Below, in pieces: positions 11,070 to 20,085 of a DNA stretch of 64,000 nt. Position 1 is the first letter of the stretch; every line of letters begins with the position of its first letter. The notes under the pieces were generated by a model. The model was not told where the DNA came from. It did no database searches and worked only from the letters and a program-made list of their open reading frames with translations. The stretch is from Archangium gephyra (GTDB lineage: Bacteria; Myxococcota; Myxococcia; Myxococcales; Myxococcaceae). The position numbers were made by a program, and so were the translations under genes. Location: positions 186,001-250,000 of the forward strand of contig QFQP01000013.1 of NCBI GenBank assembly GCA_003243425.1, written 5' to 3'.

Positions 11070-11723
11070 ATGAGCCACCCGGTGCGCATCGCCCCCTCGA
11101 TCCTCTCCGCGGATTTCGGGCGTCTCGCCGACGAAGTGAAGGCCATCACCGAAGCCGGCGCCGACGCCGTGCACGTCGACGTGATGGACGGCCGCTTCGT
11201 CCCCAACATCACCATCGGGCCGGTGGTGGTCGAGGCCGTCAGGCGCGCGACCCGCCTCCCGCTCGACGTGCACCTGATGATCGTCGAGCCCGAGAAGTAC
11301 GTCGACGCGTTCGCGAAGGCGGGAGCCGACATCATCACCGTGCATCAGGAAGCCTGCGTGCACCTGCACCGCGTGCTGCAACAGATTCGCAACGCGGGCG
11401 CGAAGCCGTCGGTCGTGCTGAACCCTTCGACGTCGCTGTCGACCATCGAGGAGGTGCTCGGTGACGTCGATCAGATTCTGCTGATGTCCGTGAACCCCGG
11501 CTTCGGCGGGCAGCAGTTCATCGAATCGACCGTCGACAAGGTCCGGCGGCTGCGCGGAATGCTGGACGCTCGCGGCCTGAAGCACGTCGACATCGAAGTC
11601 GACGGTGGCATCAACGCCGAGACGGCGAAGCGCGTGGTCTCCGCCGGTGCGAACGTGCTCGTCGCCGGCAACGCGGTGTTCAAGACGAAGGACTACAGGG
11701 CCGCGATCGCCGCCCTGCGTTGA
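11070..11723 (+). CDS. rpe: Ribulose-phosphate 3-epimerase
   Basis: 217 residues, the family length. It interconverts ribulose-5-phosphate and xylulose-5-phosphate in the pentose phosphate pathway; transketolase lies about 32 kb away. ATG 11070 gives the characteristic N-terminus MSHPVRIAPSILSADFGRLADE. Also visible are the metal and catalytic segments HVDVMDGRFVPNITIGP, LDVHLMI, MSVNPGFGGQ and the phosphate-binding DGGIN...ANVLVAGNAVF. The longer open frame upstream is an artefact over the HD-GYP gene. Its stop abuts the stop of the convergent lipoprotein gene with no gap. Confidence 0.96.
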   Translation: MSHPVRIAPSILSADFGRLADEVKAITEAGADAVHVDVMDGRFVPNITIGPVVVEAVRRATRLPLDVHLMIVEPEKYVDAFAKAGADIITVHQEACVHLHRVLQQIRNAGAKPSVVLNPSTSLSTIEEVLGDVDQILLMSVNPGFGGQQFIESTVDKVRRLRGMLDARGLKHVDIEVDGGINAETAKRVVSAGANVLVAGNAVFKTKDYRAAIAALR

Positions 11724-13868
11724 TCACTGCACCGAGATCCGCTGTACGTCACCTTCCGGCGTGCGCACGTCGATGAAGTGACGGCCGCCAAGGCGAAGGC
11801 GAGGGTGGCTCAGCTCGAGCCGTGAACCGTCGACCGGCTGCTGCCACACCGACCACAGCCCGTCGTCGACGCGCCACGAGTACTGACGCCCACTGCGCAC
11901 CTCGAGCTGCGCCAGGTCTCCCTGCTTCGACGCACCACGAATCAGATCACTCGCGGCGCGCTTCATGGCTGGCGTGCACACTTCGCCATCGGCCAGCAGG
12001 TTCGCGTACAGCGCCGCGTGGTTGAACGTGTTGGTGCCGGCGATCCTGCCGATGCCGCGCGCTCCGACGAGCTGCAGTTGGAAGCCCTGGAACTCGGGCA
12101 CGGTGAACGACGCCAGCCCGTTCGCGAGCTGCGGTTCGACGAGCGTGAGCAACGACGGCACGAGGTTTCGCAACACGGTGGTGTCTTCGGCGAGCAGCTC
12201 GCTGTTCTTCACGTTCACGTTGGTCACCGCGCCGGTGAGCGAGCCCACGACTGGCGTGACCGTCGAGCAGCCGTCATTCGTCACCCCGAGCGGCAAGGAG
12301 AGGTCGGCCGAGACCGTCAGCAACCGCGCATAGCGATCTTCGAGCAGCGCGTAGATGTCGAGCTCGAGCCCCGTCCACTTCAAGCGCAGCAGCGGGTCGA
12401 GCGGCTTGCCCGCGCCATCGACGGTGCCCTCACCGACCACCACCGTCGGCGGAGTGACCGGGCGAATCACGACGCGCAAGGGCACGTTCTGGTTCTCGGT
12501 GACGAGGTTCAGGGACGGCAGCAACGTGGCCAGCAACTCGGAGCTCAGCTGCGCAGCCGTTTCCGTTCCCAGCTCGAGGCACAGCGCACCGGACTGCTGC
12601 GCGCGGAACAACAGTTCGCTCATCAGCTGATTCGAGACCGAGAGCCCCACGTCGTATGGGCCCGGCGCGTCGAGCTCGAAGTCAGGCAGGGGCAGGAGCG
12701 GCGGAGCAGGGCGATTGATGGGCGAAACACAGTCGGCGACGACGAGCTCCTTCGCGCCACCGCGAAGCCCCGCGGTGAGACCCGACGGCGACGCTTCGGC
12801 GCTGCCGCCAGCACCAAACGACAACTCGATGGCAGCGCCCGCGGGCGCGCCGAGTTGTGCCAGCGCGGTGCCGATTTCGAGACGACCTTCGACCCCGAGC
12901 AACGCCGGCACGCACTTGCCGTTCGACGTGTCCATGCACGTGCCCGCGTCGACCTCGCACGTCGACGTCGCGCCGTTGAACGAGGGGCACTCACCGGCGG
13001 GGCCACACGACGCGCAGTTCGCTTCGGCGAGCGCGTCGCTGATCTGCGTGCGCAGCTGTGCGGTGAGCTGGTTGATCAGCAACGTCTTCACCGCCGACAG
13101 GCTGGCGATGTTCAGCGCGCTGCAGCCCTCGTTGAGAATCTCCATGTCGTTGGGGTCGATGCAGTTCGGTGCCGTGTTGCCGCCCGAGCAGGCGCTGGTG
13201 TTGCCCACGTTCGCGACCTCGAGCGACAGCAGCTGGTCCCACCGCGTGTTGATCGCGAACTTGATGTCGATGGCGAGATCGTTGGTCGGGGGCTGCGCGC
13301 GCGCGGTGTCGAGATCCACGGTGAACTTCGCGCGGCCGTTGAACAGACACAGCGCCGACGCGCCGCTGCCACGCGAAGAAATCGGCAACCGCCCGGTCTT
13401 GACCGTCGCGTTGACGCGGGCCTCGAGAATGTCCGGCGCCTTCGGCGCGAACGTCAGCGAGTTGAAGGTGATGGTGACCGCCTGGCCGAGGTCACGCGCG
13501 TCGCAGGTGCCGTCCATACGGCCGCAGCTCTCCTGCGTGCAGTACAACTCGCCGGTGTCGGCGACCGCGAGCTGCACCACGTTGATGCCCGCCAGCTGCA
13601 CCTGCTCGATGCTGCAGCTCACCGGCACCTGCATCACCCCGCCCGGCGCGAAGAACTCGAGAATCGAGGCGGAGTTGTCGTTGAGCGTCGTGAAGCCCTG
13701 CGACGACAGCCGCGCCGCACCGGCCGAGTTCATCTTGCTGCCCGTGTACGACCCTTGCGGCAGTTGCGTGAAGCCACCGCACGCACACCCCGATGGGGCG
13801 CTGCAGGCCCACAGCCCCGCCACGCACCACGCGAACATCCACGAGCGACGATTCATGAGGGCGCGCAT
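11724..13868 (-). CDS. Large lipoprotein of unknown function
   Basis: 714 residues (710 if the second ATG at 13856 is used, which gives a better signal sequence, MNRRSWMFAWCVAGLWAC). A hydrophobic stretch ends in a Cys-rich segment (ACSAPSGCACGG), consistent with a lipoprotein. A Cys-containing patch (CASCGPAGECPSF) lies mid-protein. The rest looks beta-rich, with repeated theme T/V/L strands and LFRAQQSGALCLEL. The body slightly resembles beta-rich lipid-binding folds of myxobacterial surface proteins, but I do not recognise a family. Monocistronic and convergent with rpe. Confidence 0.75.
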   Translation of the reverse strand: MRALMNRRSWMFAWCVAGLWACSAPSGCACGGFTQLPQGSYTGSKMNSAGAARLSSQGFTTLNDNSASILEFFAPGGVMQVPVSCSIEQVQLAGINVVQLAVADTGELYCTQESCGRMDGTCDARDLGQAVTITFNSLTFAPKAPDILEARVNATVKTGRLPISSRGSGASALCLFNGRAKFTVDLDTARAQPPTNDLAIDIKFAINTRWDQLLSLEVANVGNTSACSGGNTAPNCIDPNDMEILNEGCSALNIASLSAVKTLLINQLTAQLRTQISDALAEANCASCGPAGECPSFNGATSTCEVDAGTCMDTSNGKCVPALLGVEGRLEIGTALAQLGAPAGAAIELSFGAGGSAEASPSGLTAGLRGGAKELVVADCVSPINRPAPPLLPLPDFELDAPGPYDVGLSVSNQLMSELLFRAQQSGALCLELGTETAAQLSSELLATLLPSLNLVTENQNVPLRVVIRPVTPPTVVVGEGTVDGAGKPLDPLLRLKWTGLELDIYALLEDRYARLLTVSADLSLPLGVTNDGCSTVTPVVGSLTGAVTNVNVKNSELLAEDTTVLRNLVPSLLTLVEPQLANGLASFTVPEFQGFQLQLVGARGIGRIAGTNTFNHAALYANLLADGEVCTPAMKRAASDLIRGASKQGDLAQLEVRSGRQYSWRVDDGLWSVWQQPVDGSRLELSHPRLRLGGRHFIDVRTPEGDVQRISVQ

Positions 13869-13935
13869 GTAGCAGGAAGGTGACGCGTTCGTCGTGCCGC
13901 TGCATCGAAACGTTGGCCGCGAAATCGCGGAGTGT

Positions 13936-14562
13936 TCAGCGCCTTCGCTTCGCGGCTGCCTTCGCCTTCTTCTTGGGAGCAGCCCTCTTTTTCGGCGCCG
14001 ACTTCTTCGCGGGCTTCTTCTTTCGCGCCGAGACGAGCGCCTTCGCCTTCGCGCCGATGGCCTTGAGCTTCTTCGCGACGGTCTTCCGCGCCTTCTTCAC
14101 CACCTTCACGGCTTCGAGAGCGCGCGAGCGTGCGGTCACCCGCGCGGTCTGGAGCGCGCTCCACGCCCTGCCGACCGGCGACGAGAAGTACGCCTTCATC
14201 GGCGTGAAGTAGTTTGCGTTCCACCCATCGCGATACGAGTCAGCCTGCTCGTCTGGAATGTCGGTGTGCGTGATGGTGACGCGCGTGCCTTCCTCGAAGG
14301 GCTCGAGCTCGACGGTGACGGTGGAATCGACGTCGTTGAGGCCGAAGTGTTTCGTGCGCCACGACTGAACGATCTTCGAGTGCGGCACGGCAGACACGGT
14401 GCGCCCCGAGATGTAGCCGGCACCCGCGGTGAACCGGCCATCCCCCTCGTCGGTGGCCGGCGAGTTCGTGATCCGCGAGTGCTGCTCCGCGTCGAGCCAC
14501 GCCGCGTAGACCGCTTGCGGTGACGCAGGGATGATGTCGGTCAATCTGATGGTCTCTGCCAT
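13936..14562 (-). CDS. AHSA1/SRPBCC-domain protein with histone-H1-like tail
   Basis: 208 residues. Residues 1 to about 136 look like an AHSA1/START-type (SRPBCC) fold: TDIIPASPQAVYAAWLD at the front, then G-Y-SGRTVSAVPHSKIVQSWR, a beta region ending in VTITHTDIP and a C-terminal helix (GWNANYFTPMKAYF). Residues about 150-208 are almost only Lys, Ala, Arg and Pro (KKPAKKSAPKKRAAPKKKAK), like the C-terminal tail of histone H1. The start is supported by GGAGGGG 6 bp upstream of ATG 14562. AHSA1-type domains bind hydrophobic ligands or Hsp90-like partners; the tail suggests DNA or RNA binding. The combined role is unknown. Confidence 0.8.
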   Translation of the reverse strand: MAETIRLTDIIPASPQAVYAAWLDAEQHSRITNSPATDEGDGRFTAGAGYISGRTVSAVPHSKIVQSWRTKHFGLNDVDSTVTVELEPFEEGTRVTITHTDIPDEQADSYRDGWNANYFTPMKAYFSSPVGRAWSALQTARVTARSRALEAVKVVKKARKTVAKKLKAIGAKAKALVSARKKKPAKKSAPKKRAAPKKKAKAAAKRRR

Positions 14563-14634
14563 GTGGTCCCCTCCCCGAACGAGGCACGAGACTTCGCGCC
14601 TGAGTCCAAAACGCAGTTAACTCCACTCATCCCG

Positions 14635-16812
14635 ATGCGTACCAATTCGATTGTCGCGCTCATCGTTGCGCTGTCCTTCTCGGCGTTCGCTGCTCCGAAG
14701 GCGCAAGATCGCGAAGCCCTCCGCAAGACGATGGAGTCGGTCATCTCCACCAGCACGCTGAACAAAGCGCGCGTGGGTGTGCAGGTGCGCAGCCTCGACG
14801 ACGGCTCGATCGTGTTCTCGCGTGATGCCGATGAGCTGTTGAACCCCGCGTCGAACGTGAAGCTCTTCACCGCTGCCGCTGCGCTGGCACGACTCGGGCC
14901 CGAGTACCGCTTCGAGACCGAGTTCCTCACCGACAACGAGTTCAAAGACGGGAAGGCGAAGGTCCTCTACATCCGTGGGCGCGGTGACCCGAGCATCACC
15001 ACCGAGCGGCTCTACGGCATGATCGCCGAGCTCGTGCATGCGGGCCTGAAGGAAGTGCAGGACATCGTCGTCGACGACACGTGGTTCGACAGCGAGCGAC
15101 AGCCGCCAGGCTTCGATCAGGAATATGGAGACAAGGCGTACCTGGCTCCGACCGGCGCGCTCTCGCTCAACTGGAACACCATCGGCGTGTACCTGCGGCC
15201 GGCCGACGCCGCCGGTGGCAAAGCGACGGTCGAGGTCGAACCGCCCAGCGACTACTTCGTCGTCGAGAGCACGGTGTCGACGGGCAACAAGACGCAGCGC
15301 CGCTTCACCGTGAGCTCCTCTGTCGACAAGGACCGCGTGCGTCAGAAGATCGTCGCTGACGGTGTGGTGCCCGAAGAGAAGGGCACCTGGTCGGTGTGGA
15401 AGAAGATCGATCAGCCGGCGCTCTATTTCGGCTTCACGGCCAAGGCGTTGCTGCAGCAGCGCGGCGTGAAGGTGAAGGGCCGCCTGCGCCAGGGCACCAC
15501 GCCGAACTATGGCGTGAAGATGCTGCACGTCGCGCAGAGCGACACGCTCGACATCGTGCTCAAGAAGCTCAACAAGAACTCCTCGAACTTCGTGGCCGAG
15601 CAGTTGATCAAGACGCTCGGTGCCGAGGGGCGCGGTGTGCCCGGCAGCCACGCCAAGGGCATCGACGTGGTCGAAGACTTCCTCGAGCGCGATGTCGGCA
15701 TTCCGCGCGGCAGCTACGTGATGAAGAACGGTTCTGGCCTCAACGACACCAATCGTTTCTCGGCGGGCCAGACCAACCGGCTCCTGGTGCACATGATGGA
15801 GCGCTTCACGGTGATGCCCGAGTACCTCTCTTCCGTGGGCATCGCCGGCAAGGACGGCACGCTCAAGTACCGCTTCGAGGGAAGCGATGCCGTGGGTCGT
15901 CTGCGTGCCAAGACGGGCACGCTCGAGACGGTGTCGGCGCTGTCGGGGTACGTGCAGTCGGTCGGCGGCGAGCGCTTCGTGTTCTCGATCATGGTGAACG
16001 ACTTTTCTGGCCGCGCGGGGACCGTGGTGCCGAACATCGACGCCCTGGGTGCGGCGGTTGCGGCCTCTGGCTCGACCGGCGGTCCGTCGGCCGCCGTGGC
16101 AGCGTTGACGCCTGCGTCGGTGGTGGGCCCGTTCGAAGAACTGAAGAAGCGCCTGCAGACCTACGTGGGGCTCGCGCAGAAGGGCGAGAAGCGCAACGTG
16201 GCGCTGCTCCGTACTGCCTGGCGCAGCGAGAAGGACCCTGCGGTGCGCGCGATCATCGCCGATGCGCTCTACCAGTCTGATCCGCGCGAAGGCGCTTCGG
16301 TGCGCGTGCTGCTCGACTCGGCGCTGGCGAGTGAAGACGTGTACGGCCGCATCAAGAAGGCGTCGCTCGAGGCCGGCTTCGATCTCCCCGTGCTCCCTTC
16401 GCTCGTCGAACTGGCGGCGGCTGGCAACGTCGATGCTGCAGCCCGCCTGTTCGATTTCGTGAAGTTCGATCGCGCGGATGAGCGTTCGTCGGCCTGGCTC
16501 GCCGAACAACTCGCGGTGGTGGCGACCGACGCGCCGCAGGAGCTGCTGCTCGCCCTCAAGTCGGCGCCCGAAGCCGATCGCGGGCTCATCATCGACAGTC
16601 TGGTGCGCGGAATGGTGAAGGCCGGCCAACCCGACGCGCCCTTCTGGAACGTGCTTCGCCAGAACGAAGGCGCCGCTGATCCGTCGATGGTGACCTTCGT
16701 GAAGAACCTCGAAACCACGCTCTCGATGAAGATCGCCGAAGCGAAAGCGCCCGGGGCCGTTCCGCCGCCGGAACCTGCGAGCGCGGCACCGCAGACCGCT
16801 CCGGGCGGCTGA
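14635..16812 (+). CDS. dacB: D-alanyl-D-alanine carboxypeptidase/endopeptidase, PBP4 (S13) type, with C-terminal extension
   Basis: 725 residues from ATG 14635, chosen because it starts a clean signal peptide (MRTNSIVALIVALSFSAFAA). The three penicillin-binding motifs are present: SNVK (S73), SSN (about 316-318) and KTG (about 426), with the large insertion between the first two typical of PBP4. The catalytic part ends near residue 490. It should trim or cross-cut peptidoglycan peptides in the periplasm. Beyond it, about 235 residues follow a Gly/Ser/Ala linker and look helical and HEAT-like, ending in a Pro/Ala-rich tail; ordinary PBP4s lack this. Divergent from the AHSA1-H1 gene. Confidence 0.9.
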   Translation: MRTNSIVALIVALSFSAFAAPKAQDREALRKTMESVISTSTLNKARVGVQVRSLDDGSIVFSRDADELLNPASNVKLFTAAAALARLGPEYRFETEFLTDNEFKDGKAKVLYIRGRGDPSITTERLYGMIAELVHAGLKEVQDIVVDDTWFDSERQPPGFDQEYGDKAYLAPTGALSLNWNTIGVYLRPADAAGGKATVEVEPPSDYFVVESTVSTGNKTQRRFTVSSSVDKDRVRQKIVADGVVPEEKGTWSVWKKIDQPALYFGFTAKALLQQRGVKVKGRLRQGTTPNYGVKMLHVAQSDTLDIVLKKLNKNSSNFVAEQLIKTLGAEGRGVPGSHAKGIDVVEDFLERDVGIPRGSYVMKNGSGLNDTNRFSAGQTNRLLVHMMERFTVMPEYLSSVGIAGKDGTLKYRFEGSDAVGRLRAKTGTLETVSALSGYVQSVGGERFVFSIMVNDFSGRAGTVVPNIDALGAAVAASGSTGGPSAAVAALTPASVVGPFEELKKRLQTYVGLAQKGEKRNVALLRTAWRSEKDPAVRAIIADALYQSDPREGASVRVLLDSALASEDVYGRIKKASLEAGFDLPVLPSLVELAAAGNVDAAARLFDFVKFDRADERSSAWLAEQLAVVATDAPQELLLALKSAPEADRGLIIDSLVRGMVKAGQPDAPFWNVLRQNEGAADPSMVTFVKNLETTLSMKIAEAKAPGAVPPPEPASAAPQTAPGG

Positions 16813-16895
16813 TCACTTGTCGGTGGTCCGTGCTATGCGCGTTTCCGACTCACAACCGGCCCGCGGTGGGCTGGTTCTCGAAACGGAGAGAACGC

Positions 16896-17369
16896 ATGGC
16901 TGGCGGCATCAACAAAGTGATCCTCATCGGCAACCTGGGGCGTGATCCCGAGGTTCGCTTCACTCCCAGCGGCCAGGCGGTCGCCAACTTCAGCATCGCG
17001 ACCAGCGAGTCGTGGACCGACAAGAGCTCGGGTCAGAAGCAGGAGAAGACCGAGTGGCACCGCATTGTGGTGTGGGGAAAGCTGGCGGAGCTCTGTGGCG
17101 AATACTTGAAGAAGGGTCGCCAGTGCTACGTGGAGGGCCGCCTCCAGACGCGCGAGTGGACCGACAAAGAGAACAAGAAGAACTACACCACCGAGGTGGT
17201 CGCCAACACCGTTCAGTTCCTCGGCGGTGCTGGCGGTGGTGGCCCGCGCAGTGAGGGCGGTGGGGGTGGCGGTGGCGGCTTCCAGCGTGGGAATGATCAG
17301 GGCGGTGGTGGCGGCGCTCCCACTGACGACTTCGGCGGGCCTCCTCCCGCTGATGACATTCCGTTTTGA
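16896..17369 (+). CDS. ssb: Single-stranded DNA-binding protein
   Basis: 157 residues from ATG 16896, with GGAGAG 6 bp upstream. It binds single-stranded DNA in replication, recombination and repair. The OB-fold is clear from MAGGINKVILIGNLGRDPEVRF, then EKTEWHRIVVWGKLAE and YVEGRLQTREW. A Gly-rich linker (residues 115-145) leads to the acidic tip DDIPF, the site through which SSB recruits partner proteins. The open frame extends 22 codons upstream but lacks homology there. Confidence 0.97.
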   Translation: MAGGINKVILIGNLGRDPEVRFTPSGQAVANFSIATSESWTDKSSGQKQEKTEWHRIVVWGKLAELCGEYLKKGRQCYVEGRLQTREWTDKENKKNYTTEVVANTVQFLGGAGGGGPRSEGGGGGGGGFQRGNDQGGGGGAPTDDFGGPPPADDIPF

Positions 17370-17430
17370 TCCTGAGTAGGGTGCTCGCAACCCAACGCAG
17401 AGAGCCGGGCCGGCGACTTCTGATCCGCAC

Positions 17431-17459
17431 TTGACGCCGCAGCCCGCAACCTGTTTGTT
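17431..17459 (+). promoter_or_regulatory. Weak candidate sigma-70-type promoter for the Cys-rich lipoprotein gene
   Basis: TTGACG at 17431-17436 is followed after 17 bp by TTTGTT at 17454-17459. The -35 is good and the -10 poor. It lies in the 172-bp gap between ssb and the lipoprotein gene, 83 bp before the start codon. Confidence 0.3.
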
Positions 17460-17541
17460 GCGCCGCCTTTCTCTGAAGCAGGTTTCCACACATCAGCGCC
17501 GAGCCCGGTTGGCGCTGTTCACGTCGCAGGAGTAGTCGCAA

Positions 17542-19113
17542 ATGAACGTCAGAGCCCTCGCGCTCGGAGCCATGGTTGGCTTCGTGGTCGCAATCGCCCC
17601 CGCATGCAGCCCCCCGAAATGTGGTCCCTCGAACTGTGACGGCTGCTGCGACGCCAGCGGCGCGTGCGTGAAGAAGCCCGACAACGGCCTCAACACGACG
17701 TGTGGTTCTGCCGGCAACGCCTGCACCAACTGCGCGGAGTCTGGCGCGACCTGCAACCCTGCGACGAACACCTGCGGCACGGGCGGCACGGGCGGTGGCA
17801 CGGGTGGCGGTTCTGGCGGAGGCTCCGGTGGTGGCAACGGCTGCGCCGGCTGCCGTCTTTCGACGGGCACCTGTGTTCCTCCTGCGAGCCTCACCCCCAA
17901 CAACTGCGGCAAAGACGGCGATCGCTGCCAGGCCTGCGCCGCTGGTCAGACCTGCAACGCCGGCGTCTGCGAGACGCCTCCCCCCACGGTGACCATCGGC
18001 TCGCGCTGCACCATGGACAGCGAGTGCCAGGCGACGCTCGGGCCGACCTCGCAGTGCCGTAAGCAGACCAACGCCGGCTCCACCTACGCGGGCGGCTACT
18101 GCACGATCCCGTGCGGCCAGGTTGCCGGTACGTGCCCGGCCGCTTCGACCTGCGTCGGCGGTGTCGAAGAACTGGGCGAAGGCACGTTCTGCTGGAAGAA
18201 CTGCACCCCTGCGGGCACCATCGGCGGCTCGTGTGGCACGGGCTACGCCTGCTACGGCATCGGTGGCAACTCCGGCGGCTGCTGGATCTACCCGACGCCT
18301 CCGCGCGACGCCGGTGTCCCCGCCGACAAGGTCGGCAATCCGTGCACCGCCGACGGCCAGTGCCAGAACCCTCCGGAAACGGGCGGCGCGTGCCTCTCGC
18401 GCGACTTCAACTACAACTGGCAGGCGCTGGGCGGCTACTGCTCGCGCACCAACTGCGCGGCGAACGCTGACTGCTCTGCCGACGGCGGCGCGCTGTGCCT
18501 CGGCTTCACCGAGGAAGAAGCGGCCTGCGTGCAGCGTTGCGCCGACTCGAGCGACGGCGGCCAGAGCACGTGCCGCCCGGGCTTCGTCTGCGAGCCGTAC
18601 TTCATCACGGTCGACGGGGGCCAGCGCCAGTCGACGGACGGCTACTGTGTGCCGCCTGAAGCGCCTGCCGCGACCTCGATCGGTGGCCCGTGCGCCAACG
18701 ACGCCGAGTGCTCGCAGCCGGCCGGTGCGATCGCCGACTGCTTCCCGCCCGCGCTCCCGGACGGCGGCGCGACGCCGTACACCGGTGGCTACTGCACGCG
18801 TCTCGACTGCGAGTCTGATGAAGACTGCGGTGTCGGCGCTGACGGCGGCGCGACCAACCGTTGCCTCTTCTCGCAGCAGGGTCAGCAGGTCTTCTCGTTC
18901 TGCTACAAGGGCTGCTCCGACTCGCGCGCCGGCAACGGTGAGTGCCGCCAGGGCTACACCTGCGACGGCTATGGCCTGACAGACGGTGGCCGCTCGACTG
19001 ACGGTTACTGCAACGTCGCGTGCGACGCCCCGGGCGTGGACGCTTGCCCCGCCGGCTCGACGTGCGTGCCGGCCACCGGCTACTGCACGACGCCTGACGG
19101 CGGCATCCTCTAA
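17542..19113 (+). CDS. Cysteine-rich lipoprotein with Gly-rich linker
   Basis: 523 residues, GGAG 9 bp before ATG 17542. It has a signal peptide with an APAC lipobox (Cys about 22), a first Cys module (CGPSNCDGCCDASGAC then CGSAGNACTNC), a Gly/Thr/Ser linker (about residues 78-98), and then about 400 residues of short disulphide-like modules. In these, CxxDxxCQ and GGYCT/DGYC units recur at 40-70 residue intervals (for example GGYCTIPCG, DGYCVPPE, GGYCTRLDC, DGYCNVACD). Such lipoproteins are abundant on myxobacterial envelopes; no enzyme domain is visible. The N-terminal module is shared with the giant lipoprotein at 47,919. Followed by a strong terminator. Confidence 0.85.
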   Translation: MNVRALALGAMVGFVVAIAPACSPPKCGPSNCDGCCDASGACVKKPDNGLNTTCGSAGNACTNCAESGATCNPATNTCGTGGTGGGTGGGSGGGSGGGNGCAGCRLSTGTCVPPASLTPNNCGKDGDRCQACAAGQTCNAGVCETPPPTVTIGSRCTMDSECQATLGPTSQCRKQTNAGSTYAGGYCTIPCGQVAGTCPAASTCVGGVEELGEGTFCWKNCTPAGTIGGSCGTGYACYGIGGNSGGCWIYPTPPRDAGVPADKVGNPCTADGQCQNPPETGGACLSRDFNYNWQALGGYCSRTNCAANADCSADGGALCLGFTEEEAACVQRCADSSDGGQSTCRPGFVCEPYFITVDGGQRQSTDGYCVPPEAPAATSIGGPCANDAECSQPAGAIADCFPPALPDGGATPYTGGYCTRLDCESDEDCGVGADGGATNRCLFSQQGQQVFSFCYKGCSDSRAGNGECRQGYTCDGYGLTDGGRSTDGYCNVACDAPGVDACPAGSTCVPATGYCTTPDGGIL

Positions 19114-19138
19114 GAGCCGGCAGGTCGCTTGAAATTCC

Positions 19139-19178
19139 GGGGGCGGTGGTCGATGAGGCCACCGCCCCCGTTGTTTTT
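19139..19178 (+). terminator. Rho-independent terminator
   Basis: A perfect 11-bp stem, GGGGGCGGTGG (19139-19149) with CCACCGCCCCC (19159-19169), a 9-nt loop and then GTTGTTTTT. It lies 25 bp after the lipoprotein stop and just before the hslO ribosome site, so it insulates the two genes. Confidence 0.92.
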
Positions 19179-19196
19179 GTGAACCGGAGTTCCGAG

Positions 19197-20084
19197 GTGA
19201 ACGTGGCTGACGCAGTCGTTCGTACGCTGTTGAACGAAAGCAATTTGAAGGTGTCGGTGGTGGTGGCGACGCAGGTCGCTCGCGAGGCGCGCACGCGGCA
19301 CGCGCTGGCGTCGGCCTCAGCGTCGCTGTTCGCGCAGGGCCTCGCCGCTGGCGCGCTCATGGCGTCGCTTCAGAAGGAAGAGACCCGCATCAACCTGCAG
19401 CTCGAGTGTGACGGCCCGTTGCGCGGCTACTTCGTGGACGCCTCGGTGTCGGGCGCGATGCGCGGCTACGTGAAGAACCCCAATGTCGAGGTCGAGCTCG
19501 CTGAAGGTCAGTTCCAGTGGCGCGCTGCCCTGGGAAACTCAGGTTTCATCTCGGTGCTGCGCGACATGGGCGGCGAGTACTACCGCTCGGCGGTGGAGCT
19601 GACGACGATGCAGTTGCAGGACGACCTCAACCACTATTTCCGGGTGTCCGAACAGATCGCCACGCGCGTGATGTTGCAGCTCACGCATCTGGGTGACGAG
19701 AACCTCGGGGTGATGGCCGGGGTGCTCGTGCAGGCGTTGCCCGACGGAGACCTCAAGGCGCTGGACGCGCTGGCTGCGGCGCTTCCCGAGCGTCTCCGGG
19801 CGTGGTGCGACGCTGGCGGCGGCGAGGCGGAAGCTCTGCTCGCCGCGCTACTCCCCGGCGAAGTGCCCATCGCGCGCACAGACGTTCGCTTCGAGTGCAC
19901 CTGCAGCAAGGAGCGCGCGTTGAACACGCTGGCCGCCTTCGGTGCCGACGAGATTCAGGAGATCGTCGACACCATGGGCAGCACAGCGGTCACCTGCCAG
20001 TTCTGCGGCACCAAGCACGAGATCACCCTCGTGGACCTCTGGGATCTCCTCGAGGGGCTCGGCCGGCCGCAGCTGCGCAACTAG
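19197..20084 (+). CDS. hslO: Hsp33 redox-regulated chaperone
   Basis: 295 residues from GTG 19197, chosen because GGAG sits 7 bp upstream and the length matches Hsp33; a second GTG at 19203 is possible. The longer frame would start inside the terminator. Hsp33 is a cytoplasmic holdase activated when oxidation releases zinc from four cysteines. Those are present near the C-terminus as CTC (in FECTCSKER) and CQFC (in VTCQFCGTKHEI). The N-terminal domain shows LLNESNLKVSVVVAT and HYFRVSEQIATRV. The stop is 1 bp from the end of the convergent OmpA-type gene. Confidence 0.95.
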   Translation: MNVADAVVRTLLNESNLKVSVVVATQVAREARTRHALASASASLFAQGLAAGALMASLQKEETRINLQLECDGPLRGYFVDASVSGAMRGYVKNPNVEVELAEGQFQWRAALGNSGFISVLRDMGGEYYRSAVELTTMQLQDDLNHYFRVSEQIATRVMLQLTHLGDENLGVMAGVLVQALPDGDLKALDALAAALPERLRAWCDAGGGEAEALLAALLPGEVPIARTDVRFECTCSKERALNTLAAFGADEIQEIVDTMGSTAVTCQFCGTKHEITLVDLWDLLEGLGRPQLRN

Positions 20085-20085
20085 G

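Noticed and set aside
12018..13883. 621-codon plus-strand frame over the minus-strand lipoprotein gene
   Set aside because: Arg/Gln/His-rich shadow with no start signal or domain.
14617..16629. 670-codon open frame antisense to dacB
   Set aside because: Same codon-bias shadow effect; dacB has intact catalytic motifs.
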